Origin: Roseovarius confluentis
GTDB lineage: Bacteria; Pseudomonadota; Alphaproteobacteria; Rhodobacterales; Rhodobacteraceae
Reading direction: 5' to 3'
DNA length: 49,411 bases
Assembly (NCBI RefSeq): GCF_002917925.1
Contig: NZ_PPFE01000017.1
Coordinates: 1 to 49,411 of the forward strand
Below the pieces are notes generated by a model, which saw only the letters and a program-made list of their open reading frames with translations, did no database searches and was not told the origin of the DNA. The translations under genes were made by a program, and so were the position numbers. Numbering within the stretch: the stretch's first letter is position 1; every line of letters starts with the position of its first letter. Shown piece after piece: positions 33,278 to 41,705 of the stretch.

Positions 33278-34135
33278 TCAATCGAGGTAGAGACCGCTTT
33301 CATCGCGTATTTTTTCAATCTCTCTTAGCCGAGCATCTGAACTTACGTCGGCAACGGACGCTGCTGCCGCAAGCAAAGTTTCGATCATGAACAGAACGGA
33401 AACCAGAGACGGGTAATAGTGCGGGCTCGTTGTCGGTGCGTAGAATGTCGTATCGGCATATGGCACGAGCGGTGAACTGGGCCGATCGGTCACGGCAAAT
33501 ATCTTTGCACCTTTCGAGTGTGCATATTGAACGGCGCGCGTCGTCTGAACGGCGTAGGGGGAAACTGAAAACACCAACATGCTGTCCGCCTCGTCAATGA
33601 CGGCCAAGCGTTCGGTCAAATCGACAAGGCCCCCGTGCAATGCCACGAAATTCGGAAGCGCCATGCTGCCGGTGACTTCCATAAGTCCCGAAAGCCAATA
33701 CAGCGATCCGGACGCAAGAAGATAGGTGCACCTGCTTTGGTGTACCGATTTGGCGAAAGCGTCGATCGCTTCCGCATCGAGAAGGTCGGCCGTTGTCGCG
33801 AGGTTGCCGTGCACCGACTCTGTCAGGTCTCGGATCAGTTCGCTGCTTGAGCTGTCGCCGAAAGAGTTCCGGAGCCTGCCCACCCGGGCACCAAACCCCC
33901 TGCCGTTGGAAACGCTGGCCTGAAACGCGGCTCTCAATGCGGCGTAGCTCTCGTAATCCAGTGCCTTGGCCAGTCTTTGCAGCGTTGCCGGAGAAACATC
34001 GCAATCTGACGCAATTGCGCGCATCGAATCGAATGCAATTCTGTCAGGGTTGTCGAGCGCGAAGCGGGCGACATGCGTCAGCTTCTTCGACAAATCGGGT
34101 AGACGGTCGCGAATGGTATCCTTCGGGTTGTCCAA
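33278..34135 (-). CDS. MurR/RpiR-family transcriptional regulator (HTH + SIS)
   Basis: A 285-residue regulator. The N-terminal helix-turn-helix (about residues 15-75) shows the family pattern: ARFALDNPDRIAFDSMRAIA, then DCDVSPATLQRLAKALDYES. The C-terminal half (about 110-260) is a sugar isomerase (SIS) domain with LLASGSLYWLSG, ADSMLVFSVSPYAVQTTRAV and AKIFAVTDRPSSPL. RpiR proteins bind a phosphorylated or small metabolite through SIS. It is divergent from the amino-acid ABC transporter/aspartase operon and is very likely its repressor. The family mostly controls sugar genes, but members next to amino-acid transporters are also known. Confidence 0.88.
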   Translation of the reverse strand: MDNPKDTIRDRLPDLSKKLTHVARFALDNPDRIAFDSMRAIASDCDVSPATLQRLAKALDYESYAALRAAFQASVSNGRGFGARVGRLRNSFGDSSSSELIRDLTESVHGNLATTADLLDAEAIDAFAKSVHQSRCTYLLASGSLYWLSGLMEVTGSMALPNFVALHGGLVDLTERLAVIDEADSMLVFSVSPYAVQTTRAVQYAHSKGAKIFAVTDRPSSPLVPYADTTFYAPTTSPHYYPSLVSVLFMIETLLAAAASVADVSSDARLREIEKIRDESGLYLD

Positions 34136-34155
34136 CTTCGGCCTCTCTTGATGCG

Positions 34156-34177
34156 AAAAAATACAAAGTAATTTTTT
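34156..34177. promoter_or_regulatory. AT-rich inverted repeat between the RpiR gene and transporter operon
   Basis: AAAAAAT (34156-34162) and ATTTTTT (34171-34177), spacer ACAAAGTA. It sits 21 bases upstream of the regulator start, in an unusually AT-rich patch of an otherwise GC-rich window, and is a natural candidate for the RpiR operator controlling both directions. Confidence 0.45.
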
Positions 34178-34293
34178 CCACCAAAATTATTACATTTGTT
34201 TCACGAGATGGGTAGACAAAACATTCGAAATCACCTTCAGTGCTTCAAATATCACGGCATCGACCGTGCTCAAACACAACAGGAGGACGTACA

Positions 34294-35103
34294 ATGAGTC
34301 GTTACATCACAACGACGTTGGCCAGCGCGGCGCTGGCGCTGGTCTGTGGTCAGGTGCAGGCCGATCAGCTGGAAGACATCAAGGAAGACGGCGAAATCGT
34401 CGTCGGCGTAAAGCAGGACTACAAGCCCTGGGGCTACCTGACGTCCGACGGTGAACTGGCCGGGCTGGAGATTGACCTGGCCCGCGACGTGGCCGAGCGT
34501 CTCGGGGTCGAACTGGAACTCGTCCCCGTGGTTGCATCGAACAGGATGCAGTTTCTCAGCCAGGGCCGCATCGACCTGATCATTGCAACGATGGGTGACA
34601 ACGAGGATCGCCGCGAGGTCGTCGGTATGATCCAGCCGAACTACTACGCCGGGGGCACCAATGTTCTGGCACCGAAGTCCGTCGGGCTCGAAGAGTGGTC
34701 GGACCTGGAGGGGCGTGACGTCTGCGCGCTTCAGGGCTCCTATTACAACAAGCGCGTGACGCAGCTTTACGGCCCGAACCTCGTGGCGTTCGCCGGTATT
34801 CCCGAGGTTACCTCGGCCTTGCAGAACGGCAACTGCGTGGCGTTCCTTTACGACAACACGTGGATCGAGTCGCAGCTGGCGTCGGACGAACAATGGGCAG
34901 ATTACGAGATGCCATTCGAGACCGAGGATCCGCAGGCCTGGTCCATCGCCGTTCCGCTTGAAGAACTGGACGGAGCCTATGGCGAGAAAATGAGCGAGAT
35001 CGTCACGGACTGGCACAAGACCGGTTTCCTCATCGAGCGGAACGAGGCGAATGGTATCGCACCGAGCCCGTTCCTTCAGGAAATGCACGAAAAGTTCAAA
35101 TAA
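34294..35103 (+). CDS. Polar amino-acid ABC transporter periplasmic binding protein
   Basis: A 269-residue secreted binding protein (SBP_bac_3 family). The signal peptide MSRYITTTLASAALALVCGQ ends in VQA with cleavage near residue 23. The mature domain begins EDGEIVVGVKQDYKPWGYLT and contains GLEIDLARDVAERLGVELEL, the usual ligand-domain start. AGGAGG precedes ATG 34294; an earlier in-frame ATG at 34240 lacks a site. First gene of the transporter operon; a stable stem-loop follows the stop. Coupling to an aspartase-like lyase points to aspartate, asparagine or a related compound as ligand (inference). Confidence 0.9.
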   Translation: MSRYITTTLASAALALVCGQVQADQLEDIKEDGEIVVGVKQDYKPWGYLTSDGELAGLEIDLARDVAERLGVELELVPVVASNRMQFLSQGRIDLIIATMGDNEDRREVVGMIQPNYYAGGTNVLAPKSVGLEEWSDLEGRDVCALQGSYYNKRVTQLYGPNLVAFAGIPEVTSALQNGNCVAFLYDNTWIESQLASDEQWADYEMPFETEDPQAWSIAVPLEELDGAYGEKMSEIVTDWHKTGFLIERNEANGIAPSPFLQEMHEKFK

Positions 35104-35124
35104 CCCTTTTCGCCATTTGACTTT

Positions 35125-35149
35125 CCGGCGGCGAGCGCTTCGCCGCCGG
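35125..35149 (+). promoter_or_regulatory. Stem-loop between binding-protein and permease genes
   Basis: CCGGCGGCGA (35125-35134) pairs perfectly with TCGCCGCCGG (35140-35149), loop GCGCT. A stable stem directly after the binding-protein gene is a common arrangement that stabilises the upstream mRNA or lets only some transcripts continue, so the periplasmic protein is made in excess over the permeases. Confidence 0.6.
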
Positions 35150-35174
35150 TTCCATTTCAGGACGACGACGAGCA

Positions 35175-35915
35175 ATGGATTCTACAAGTGTCATAGAGTG
35201 GTTGCGACCGGACTGGTTTTTCAACCTCACGGTTGTCAGCGATGAATACAACCGCGGGCGGTACCTGGCAGGTTTGTGGATGACCGTTCAACTTTCGGTC
35301 ATCTCAATCGTCCTGTCGCTGGTCGTCGGCGCTGTGGGTGCGGCAGCGCAAGGCGCGCAGTCCCGTACCGTGCGGGTGCTTGTAGGTTTCTTCGTGGCCT
35401 TCTTTCGGAACACGCCGCCGCTGGTCCAGCTCTACTTTTTCTATTTCGCCATCGGCACGGTCCTTCAGATCACGGGCGACGATGGGCGGCCTGAACCACT
35501 GGTCAGCAATTTCGGTTGGGCGATCATTTCTCTGTCGCTCTTTGCCGGCGCTTTGAACGTCGAGATTTTCCGGGCCGGCATCGAGGCTGTTCCGAAGTCC
35601 ACAATCGAGGCCGCAGAGGCACTGGGATACAAGAGGCTGCAGATCTACAAGGACATCGTGCTGCCTCTGGCGGTGCGCATTTCGCTGCCCGCGCTTGGCA
35701 CGAACCTCGTGAACCTGGTCAAGACGACCACGCTTGCCTATGCCATCGCGGTCCCCGAACTCCTTTACGTGGCTGCCCAGATCTGGTCGGAAGACCTGAA
35801 CGTCCAGGAAATGATGAACGTTCTGCTGCTCTCCTACGTGGGAATTGTCGCCGTACTCGTCTGGGTGCTGCACCATTGGGAGAAGAAGCTGCGCATTCCG
35901 GGCTACGGGAGGTAA
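35175..35915 (+). CDS. Amino-acid ABC transporter permease, first subunit
   Basis: A 246-residue inner-membrane permease of the HisMQ/GlnP type. Key blocks: LWMTVQLSVISIVLSLVVG (first helices), FFRNTPPLVQLYFFYFA, and the EAA loop EAAEALGYKRLQIYKDIVLP that contacts the ATPase. The last segment includes TTTLAYAIAVPELLYVAAQI. Lies 71 bases after the binding protein, beyond the stem-loop, and two bases before the next permease. Confidence 0.92.
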   Translation: MDSTSVIEWLRPDWFFNLTVVSDEYNRGRYLAGLWMTVQLSVISIVLSLVVGAVGAAAQGAQSRTVRVLVGFFVAFFRNTPPLVQLYFFYFAIGTVLQITGDDGRPEPLVSNFGWAIISLSLFAGALNVEIFRAGIEAVPKSTIEAAEALGYKRLQIYKDIVLPLAVRISLPALGTNLVNLVKTTTLAYAIAVPELLYVAAQIWSEDLNVQEMMNVLLLSYVGIVAVLVWVLHHWEKKLRIPGYGR

Positions 35916-35917
35916 TC

Positions 35918-36790
35918 ATGCTGTATCCGACAAGACCCACCGTACCCGTCAAAGGGCATCTGCCCGTACTTCTCCCGATGCGCAGTACCGGAGAGCCGCT
36001 GCCGCTGACCGACAGGGTATTCAATCTCTGGACGGCCGCTCTTCTGTTCGTGGCATGTGCAGTCGCGCTTGTGACTCCGGCGCTCGCGCAGCAGGACGGT
36101 GAAAGCCAACGCAGCATTATTGAAATTCTTCTGGAATGGACGCCGACGATTGGGTCCGGCTTCGCCTTCAACGTGCTGATCTCGATCTGCTCGATGGCCG
36201 TCGGAACGGTGCTTGGCGTCGGGCTGGGTATCCTGCAGGTCTCTCCGTTGCGGTTCGTGCGCCAGGTCTCCTGGGCCATCACGCAGTTCTTTCGGAATTC
36301 GCCCTGGCTGGTCCTGTTGTTCTACTGCATTCTGTTGATCCCGTTCCAGATAGAGATATTCGGTACCGAAGTGCCGTTTCCGGGCTGGATCAAGGCTGTG
36401 TTGGGGCTTTCCCTTCCGGTCATGGCCTACATGTCGGAATATGTCCGGGGTGCCATCATGTCGATCCCGGAGGGTCAGTGGGAGTCGGCGGAATCTCTGG
36501 GGTTCAACCGGGCACAGACGATGCGGGAGATCATCCTTCCGCAAACCGTCAAGCGAATCCTGCCCTCCTGGATGAACCTTTATGCCGTTCTGACCATGGC
36601 GACACCGCTGGTTTCGATCGTCGGCGTGAATGACGTGATGGCGCTGACGCGCGCTGCGCTCAGTGCCGAAGGCCGCGTGGACCTGCTGATACCGATGTAC
36701 CTCTACATCCTCTGCTGGTTCTTTATCTATTGCTATCCAATCAGCGCGTTCACCCGGCGGCTGGAACGCAAATTTTCCGTGCAACTCTGA
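35918..36790 (+). CDS. Amino-acid ABC transporter permease, second subunit
   Basis: A 290-residue permease of the same family, with FFRNSPWLVLLFYCIL and the EAA loop ESAESLGFNRAQTMREIILP. It is longer than its partner at the N-terminus: about 50 extra residues include an additional hydrophobic segment (LWTAALLFVACAVALVTPAL) that looks like an added helix. The start ATG 35918 has GGGAGG upstream; the frame is open much further upstream but overlaps the other permease. Forms a heterodimer with the preceding permease. Confidence 0.9.
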   Translation: MLYPTRPTVPVKGHLPVLLPMRSTGEPLPLTDRVFNLWTAALLFVACAVALVTPALAQQDGESQRSIIEILLEWTPTIGSGFAFNVLISICSMAVGTVLGVGLGILQVSPLRFVRQVSWAITQFFRNSPWLVLLFYCILLIPFQIEIFGTEVPFPGWIKAVLGLSLPVMAYMSEYVRGAIMSIPEGQWESAESLGFNRAQTMREIILPQTVKRILPSWMNLYAVLTMATPLVSIVGVNDVMALTRAALSAEGRVDLLIPMYLYILCWFFIYCYPISAFTRRLERKFSVQL

Positions 36791-36802
36791 AGCGAGGAAC
36801 TC

Positions 36803-37549
36803 ATGGCCTGGACAAGTGATCAACCGATCATTTCCCTGAAGGACGTTCACAAATCTTTCGGGAACACCGAAGTCCTTCGTGGAATCACGATGGACGTTCG
36901 AAAGGGCGAAGTCGTCTGCATCATCGGGCCATCCGGCTCGGGCAAGTCGACCCTCATCCGGTGCATCAACGCGCTCAACGACATTCAGTCGGGATCTATC
37001 TCCGTCGAGGGCCAGGAGGTCAGTGACCCGAAGCTGGACAAGCTCGAGCTTCGCAAGAAGGTCGGCATGGTGTTCCAGCAATACAACCTGTTTCCACACA
37101 AGACGGCGCTTCAGAATGTCATGATGGCGCCGATCAAGGTGCTCAAACAGGATCGCAAGGCAGTCGAGGAACGTGCGCGAGCCCTGCTCAAGAAGGTGCG
37201 TCTTGAAGGCAAGGAAGACAGTTTTCCAGGAGAGCTTTCAGGGGGGCAGCAGCAGCGGGTGGCGATCGCACGCTCACTTGCCATGAACCCGGACGTGATG
37301 CTGTTCGACGAGGTCACCGCGGCATTGGATCCCGAGACGGTCAAGGAAGTCCTCCAGACCATCAAGACACTCGCATCGGAAGGTATGACCTGCATCCTCG
37401 TCACGCACGAAATGGGCTTCGCCCGCGAGATTGCGGACTGTGTCTATTTCACGGACAAGGGCGTGATCGTCGAGTCCGGTCCGCCGGCCACTTTCTTTGA
37501 CCAGGCAAAAGACCCGCGCACCCGCGAGTTCCTCAGCCAAATTCTCTGA
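36803..37549 (+). CDS. Amino-acid ABC transporter ATPase (GlnQ/HisP type)
   Basis: A 248-residue ATP-binding subunit. Walker A GPSGSGKST is at residues 42-50, the Q-loop in VGMVFQQYNLFPHKT, the signature LSGGQQQR, and Walker B VMLFDEVTAALDPE, followed by VTHEMGFAREIAD. The Walker B tail reads DEVTAALD rather than DEPTSALD, a frequent variant in polar amino-acid ATPases. Twelve bases after the permease and eleven before the lyase gene. Confidence 0.93.
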   Translation: MAWTSDQPIISLKDVHKSFGNTEVLRGITMDVRKGEVVCIIGPSGSGKSTLIRCINALNDIQSGSISVEGQEVSDPKLDKLELRKKVGMVFQQYNLFPHKTALQNVMMAPIKVLKQDRKAVEERARALLKKVRLEGKEDSFPGELSGGQQQRVAIARSLAMNPDVMLFDEVTAALDPETVKEVLQTIKTLASEGMTCILVTHEMGFAREIADCVYFTDKGVIVESGPPATFFDQAKDPRTREFLSQIL

Positions 37550-37560
37550 CGGACGATCAA

Positions 37561-38952
37561 ATGCTGGAACGTGATGTGATCATGAAAGAGGTCGCCGACA
37601 GTCTCGGTCGGCTCGAAGTGCCCGCAGATGCGCTCTACGGAGCGAACGCTGCGCGTGGAGCGGAGAATTTCCGCGGGTTCGGTCCGGCCCTGTCGGCCTA
37701 TCCGGAATTCATATGCGCCATGGCCAAGGTCAAGCGGGCCGCCGCACTGGCCAATCGCCGGGCGTCCGGTTTGCCCGTGCGCGAGGCAGACGCCATTATA
37801 GCGGCATGCGATGAAATTGCGGCCGGAGAACACTGGTCGCAATTCGTTGTTCCGATGGCGGAAGGCTCTGGCGGCACGTCGCTGAACATGAACTTCAACG
37901 AGGTGATAGCGAGCCGCGCGAACCAGATACTGGGCGACGAGCGGACTGGACCGATCCGGTCCAACGATCACGTCAACCGCAGCCAGTCGACCAATGACGT
38001 GATCCCTACCGCGATCAAACTGGCTGCCGTCCTTCTGTTGCCGGGTCTGAAATCCTCGGTGGGGGAACTCGTCTCGGCGTTTCGCGCACAAGCGGAGGTG
38101 TCACGGGACGTGCTGAGAACAGGCCGGACCTGTATGCAGGCCGCGCAACCGATGACATATGGCCAGTTGTTCGACGGCTATGCGGCGCTTTTGGAAGGCG
38201 CCCTGAGGACGCTGGAGCGTGCGGTCGACGATCTCCAGACGGTGCCGATGGGCGGCACTGCCATCGGCACGGGGCTTGGCCGTGTTGATGGCTATGAAGC
38301 GGAAATCTTACCCGCGCTAAAGGAAAGCTTCGGCTTCGATGTTCGAGGACCAAGCGATATGTTCGCTGCAATGCAGGGCACAGACGGGTTCCAGCGCCTG
38401 TCGGGTGAACTGGCAGGGCTTGCCACCAATCTCGGCCGCATCGCCGCCGACCTGGTCATCCTCAGCAGCGATGCGGCGTCCGGGATCGGCGAGATTCACC
38501 TTCCGCCGGTCCAGCCGGGGTCGTCCATCATGGCCGGAAAGGTCAACCCGGTCATCCCGATGCAGGTTCAGCAGGTCTCGTTCCAGGTTCACGGGTTGAA
38601 CGGCACCATCACGATGGCCTGCCAGGCGGGACAGATGGAAATCAACCATTTCGAAACGGTCATTGCGCAATCGCTGTTCGACCAGTTCGGGCTGCTGACC
38701 CGCGCCAGCACTGTTTTTGCGCGCACGTGTGTGTCCGGGCTTAGTATTGACCAGGACCGATCCTACGAAAACCTCGCCTCGTCATTCGGTGTTTCTACCG
38801 TATTCCTGCACCGTCTTGGGTACGAAAAGGTCGCGCAACTTGCCAAACGCTCTCTGAAAGAGAAAAAATCACTGGCTCAGATCGCTATAGCGGAGGGTCT
38901 TTTGGCCGAAGAGGGGCTCAGAGATGTTCTGAAAGATGCGACTCGACCCTGA
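37561..38952 (+). CDS. aspA: Aspartate ammonia-lyase family enzyme (aspartase/fumarase superfamily)
   Basis: A 463-residue class II aspartase/fumarase. The superfamily signature GSSIMAGKVNP is at residues 320-330, and the conserved blocks GSGGTSLNMNFNEVIASRAN and NDHVNRSQSTNDVIPTAIKL are present; this NxNVNE-like region and the HVNRSQSTND block favour aspartase over argininosuccinate lyase. It would deaminate aspartate to fumarate and ammonia, feeding the TCA cycle with the amino acid brought in by the ABC transporter. An alternative start seven codons downstream (ATGAAAGAG) is possible. The closely related fumarase C cannot be fully excluded, but the amino-acid transporter context supports an amino-acid lyase. 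Confidence 0.8.
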   Translation: MLERDVIMKEVADSLGRLEVPADALYGANAARGAENFRGFGPALSAYPEFICAMAKVKRAAALANRRASGLPVREADAIIAACDEIAAGEHWSQFVVPMAEGSGGTSLNMNFNEVIASRANQILGDERTGPIRSNDHVNRSQSTNDVIPTAIKLAAVLLLPGLKSSVGELVSAFRAQAEVSRDVLRTGRTCMQAAQPMTYGQLFDGYAALLEGALRTLERAVDDLQTVPMGGTAIGTGLGRVDGYEAEILPALKESFGFDVRGPSDMFAAMQGTDGFQRLSGELAGLATNLGRIAADLVILSSDAASGIGEIHLPPVQPGSSIMAGKVNPVIPMQVQQVSFQVHGLNGTITMACQAGQMEINHFETVIAQSLFDQFGLLTRASTVFARTCVSGLSIDQDRSYENLASSFGVSTVFLHRLGYEKVAQLAKRSLKEKKSLAQIAIAEGLLAEEGLRDVLKDATRP

Positions 38953-39507
38953 GGCGTGGTCCTGAAGTGAGACGCGGGCATAATTTGGAACGCCAAGCGG
39001 AACGAACGCATGCGACATTGCGACCGGCTGGAGATTCCGATGAAACTGAAAAAGCTGAATAGGCTTCGCTCAATTACAGGTCATGCGTTCGTCTGCCCCT
39101 AAGTGCCGCAATCATGTATACCGTGCGACGCCGCCCGGGAAGGCGTGAGTGTCATGATTGCATGCTCAGGGTAGCATCGGCCCTAAGCCGCCGTTGGTCG
39201 CCAGACTCTTGAATGGCCGGCAAGGGCCTGGAACCGACTTGGTCGAAAAGGGCGGGAAGCCGTCGTTCTCTGCACGTAGCTCCAACGTCCGACATGTATG
39301 TAAAAGTGCAGTCGATCAAATGTAGAAAGGTAGTTACAGCCTGTCTGGATGCCATCGGTCAGTTGGAGTGGGAGTTTCTAATGCTCTTCCAGTACCGATC
39401 GGTGGCTCAAAGGCACAGCGTTTCAATGAAATGGGCTCAATACGGGTTGAACTTTCAATAGCTTCCCCTGGGGAGAGTTGGGGAAAGCTTGACAAGCGAG
39501 GCCCGAA
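38953..39507. other. Gap without a recognisable gene
   Basis: About 555 bases with several short frames on both strands (for example leftward 39152-39355), none with family resemblance or a good ribosome site. The stretch has lower GC than its neighbours in places. I see no RNA gene. Confidence 0.45.
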
Positions 39508-39526
39508 CTGGCGCGTTTTGCGCCAG
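39508..39526. terminator. 7-bp hairpin after the leftward chloroperoxidase-like gene
   Basis: CTGGCGC (39508-39514) pairs perfectly with GCGCCAG (39520-39526), loop GTTTT. It lies 15 bases beyond the stop of the leftward hydrolase gene. No U-run on the leftward strand. Confidence 0.45.
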
Positions 39527-39540
39527 ATCGGTGCGGTTCG

Positions 39541-40518
39541 TTAACTGGACTGCAAATAGCCCAAGATGTCCGCGTTGATCGCTTCAGCCATCGTCGCCGC
39601 CATGCCATGAGAGGCGCCGTCATAGACCTTGAGCGTGGCGTTAGGCATGATCTCGACCGTCCTCGCGGCAGAGGACTTTTTGGGCACGACCTGATCGTCG
39701 CTGCCATGCATCACCAGCGTCGGCAGTTGGATCGCCTTGAGGTCCTCGGTGAAGTCGGTTTCGGAGAAGGCCTTGATGCAGTCGAAGTGCGCCTTGGCGC
39801 AGCCCTGCATCCCCTGCCGCCACCAGTTGCGGATCAAGCCTTCGCTGACCTCCGCGTCCGGGCGGTTGAAGCCATAGAACGGGCCCGATGCCACGTCGAG
39901 GTAGAATTGCGGCCGGTTCGCGGCAAGCGCCTCGCGGAAGCCGTCGAACACGTCCAGCGGCGTGCCGTCGGGGTTGCTGTTCTTCTTCACCATGACCGGC
40001 GGCACGGCACCGATCAGCACCAGCTTCGAGACGCGTCCGGGCTTGGCACGGGCGGCGTAGTGCACGACCTCTCCACCGCCGGTGGAATGGCCCACATGCA
40101 CGGCCGCCTTGAGGTCCAGCGCGTCGGTCAGGGCGATGACATCGGCGGCATAGGTGTCCATTTCGTTACCGGTTTCGGTCTGGTCCGAGCGGCCGTGTCC
40201 GCGCCGGTCGAAGGCGATCACGCGAAAATCCTTGTCGAGGAAATAGAGCATCTGGGCGTCCCATTCGTCGGCCGTCAGGGGCCAGCCGTGGTGGAACACG
40301 ATGGGTTGCGCGTCGCGCGGGCCCCAGTCGCGGTAGAAAATCTGCGTGCCGTCGTCGGCGGAAATGTAGGTCATGGTCTGAGGTCCTTTGATGGAGGGAG
40401 ATGTTTCGGCCCGCAGGCCCGAAGCGGTCAGCAGCGGTGTGGTCGCTGCAATCAACAGGCCCGTGCCACCGGCAATCGCGCAGCGACGGGTGAGCCGGAT
40501 TGGTTCAGGTCCGGACAT
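39541..40518 (-). CDS. Exported alpha/beta hydrolase, non-heme chloroperoxidase-like
   Basis: A 325-residue alpha/beta hydrolase. From residue 49 onward (MTYISADDGTQIFYRDWGPR) it looks like a complete cytoplasmic chloroperoxidase/bromoperoxidase-like esterase, with HHGWPL, RRGHGRSD, the nucleophile S145 in VGHSTGGG, an acid in MHGSDDQVVP and a histidine in GASHGM. The preceding 48 residues form an export signal with a twin arginine (TRRCAIAGG) and hydrophobic core (GLLIAATTPLLTASG). So this copy is probably secreted, perhaps via Tat. The start overlaps the small membrane protein gene by 14 bases. Substrate unknown; the perhydrolase/haloperoxidase activity of the family is often incidental to esterase function. 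Confidence 0.87.
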   Translation of the reverse strand: MSGPEPIRLTRRCAIAGGTGLLIAATTPLLTASGLRAETSPSIKGPQTMTYISADDGTQIFYRDWGPRDAQPIVFHHGWPLTADEWDAQMLYFLDKDFRVIAFDRRGHGRSDQTETGNEMDTYAADVIALTDALDLKAAVHVGHSTGGGEVVHYAARAKPGRVSKLVLIGAVPPVMVKKNSNPDGTPLDVFDGFREALAANRPQFYLDVASGPFYGFNRPDAEVSEGLIRNWWRQGMQGCAKAHFDCIKAFSETDFTEDLKAIQLPTLVMHGSDDQVVPKKSSAARTVEIMPNATLKVYDGASHGMAATMAEAINADILGYLQSS

Positions 40519-40708
40519 GGCGATTTCCCGAGATGACCAATTGACACGGGTCGGATTTTGGGAGCTTGCAGGTACGGTTGGCCTGGACGTGACCGCCGGT
40601 GAAACTGTCTACATTGATGATCCAAGAGGCGACGGCAACGGCCGCGACCGAGATGAGAAATAGGATCGCGCTCCAAGAAAGTATGGATTTCACTTTCACA
40701 TGGGACAT
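40505..40708 (-). CDS. Small single-span membrane protein of unknown function
   Basis: A 67-residue protein starting MSHVKVKSILSWSAILFLIS with one membrane helix (about residues 9-31) and a polar C-terminal domain with two cysteines (NRTCKLPKSDPC). GGAG lies eight bases before ATG 40708; another ATG four codons upstream (40720) is possible. The C-terminus overlaps the start of the chloroperoxidase-like gene by 14 bases in another frame, indicating an operon. With the N-in orientation suggested by the K residues before the helix, the cysteines would lie in the periplasm. No family recognised. Confidence 0.6.
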   Translation of the reverse strand: MSHVKVKSILSWSAILFLISVAAVAVASWIINVDSFTGGHVQANRTCKLPKSDPCQLVISGNRHVRT

Positions 40709-40809
40709 GGTTGGCTCCATTGCTGGGGTGATTTCCCCAAGTGAGATTTTCTGTGAACAGGTTTCGGGTTCCTGCGGCGAAGCGGGCCCTGCCGCAGGAG
40801 ATTGCCAAA

Positions 40810-41592
40810 TCAGCTGCCGCCGGCGGCGCGGGCCGCCGTATCGATCACGTCGGCGACTTCGTCGGGCTTGGTCAGAAACACGACATGGCTGCCGGGTACG
40901 TCGACAGACACAGCTCCGATCCGGTCGGCGGTGTGGCGCAGCAGTTTCGGGTCGATGGCCTTGTCCTCGCTTGCGATTACGGCCCAGCTCGGCTTTTCCT
41001 TCCACGCAGCGTGTTTCACCGGCGTTCCGAAGATTTCCATGTTGATGGGCACCTGGCTGTCCCGCAGGAAGGCAGCGTCCGCATCGGCGGTGTCGCCGGC
41101 AAAGCCAATCTTGAACTCTTCGAGGTTGACGAAGCCGAACCCGTCATCGCCGGTCTCGATGATGAATTCTGGCGGGGCGGGGATGTCAGAGAATTGGTCG
41201 CCCGTGGTCTCGCCCACGTCTGGGGCCAGCGCGGAGACATAGACGAGGCCTGCAACCTTGGGGTTGATGCCCGCCTCGGTGATGACCGTTCCGCCGTAGG
41301 AATGCCCGACGAGTATAGCCGGACCGTCCTGACGGTCAAGGATGCGGTCGGTGGCAGCCACGTCATCTGCGAGAGAGGTCAGCGGGTTCTGAACGATGCT
41401 GACACGGTAGCCGCGCGCGGTGAGGATGTCGTACACGCCGCGCCAGCCCGACCCGTCTGCAAAGGCGCCGTGAACGAGGACGACGGATTTGACCGGCTGT
41501 TCAGACAGGATCGTCTCTTGCGCGTTTGCGCTGGTCGTGATGGTCGCGGCGGCGGCAGCGGCGGCGACGGCAGTTCTGAGTTTCTTGGACAT
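40810..41592 (-). CDS. Exported alpha/beta hydrolase (EstC/salicylate esterase-like)
   Basis: A 260-residue hydrolase with a clear Sec signal (MSKKLRTAVAAAAAAATITT ending SANAQ, residue 25). The domain begins VVLVHGAFADGSGWRGVYDI, typical of the plant-esterase-like/hydroxynitrile lyase-type alpha/beta hydrolases common in bacteria. The nucleophile is S98 in VGHSYGG; D and H of the triad are likely in KAIDPKLLRH and GSHVVFL near the C-terminus. AAGGAAC precedes ATG 41592; the frame is open for 77 further codons upstream without support. Probably part of one leftward unit with the membrane protein and second hydrolase, divergent from the LysR gene at 41973. Confidence 0.87.
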   Translation of the reverse strand: MSKKLRTAVAAAAAAATITTSANAQETILSEQPVKSVVLVHGAFADGSGWRGVYDILTARGYRVSIVQNPLTSLADDVAATDRILDRQDGPAILVGHSYGGTVITEAGINPKVAGLVYVSALAPDVGETTGDQFSDIPAPPEFIIETGDDGFGFVNLEEFKIGFAGDTADADAAFLRDSQVPINMEIFGTPVKHAAWKEKPSWAVIASEDKAIDPKLLRHTADRIGAVSVDVPGSHVVFLTKPDEVADVIDTAARAAGGS

Positions 41593-41705
41593 TTGAATGT
41601 TCCTTTGGTTGATATTGGCAGAGGTCCATAAAGGCCGTGGGAGGGCGGCTCTCCGGTCTGTTTTACTGGATGGCATCCCTGTCGCAGGCGTCGGCATCGT
41701 AGCGT

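Noticed and set aside
35516..35917. Upstream extension of the second amino-acid permease frame
   Set aside because: Overlaps the first permease; GGGAGG before ATG 35918 and family length decide the start.
39152..39461. Short frames on both strands in the gap after the aspartase gene
   Set aside because: No ribosome site, no family resemblance, and they overlap each other; treated as non-coding.
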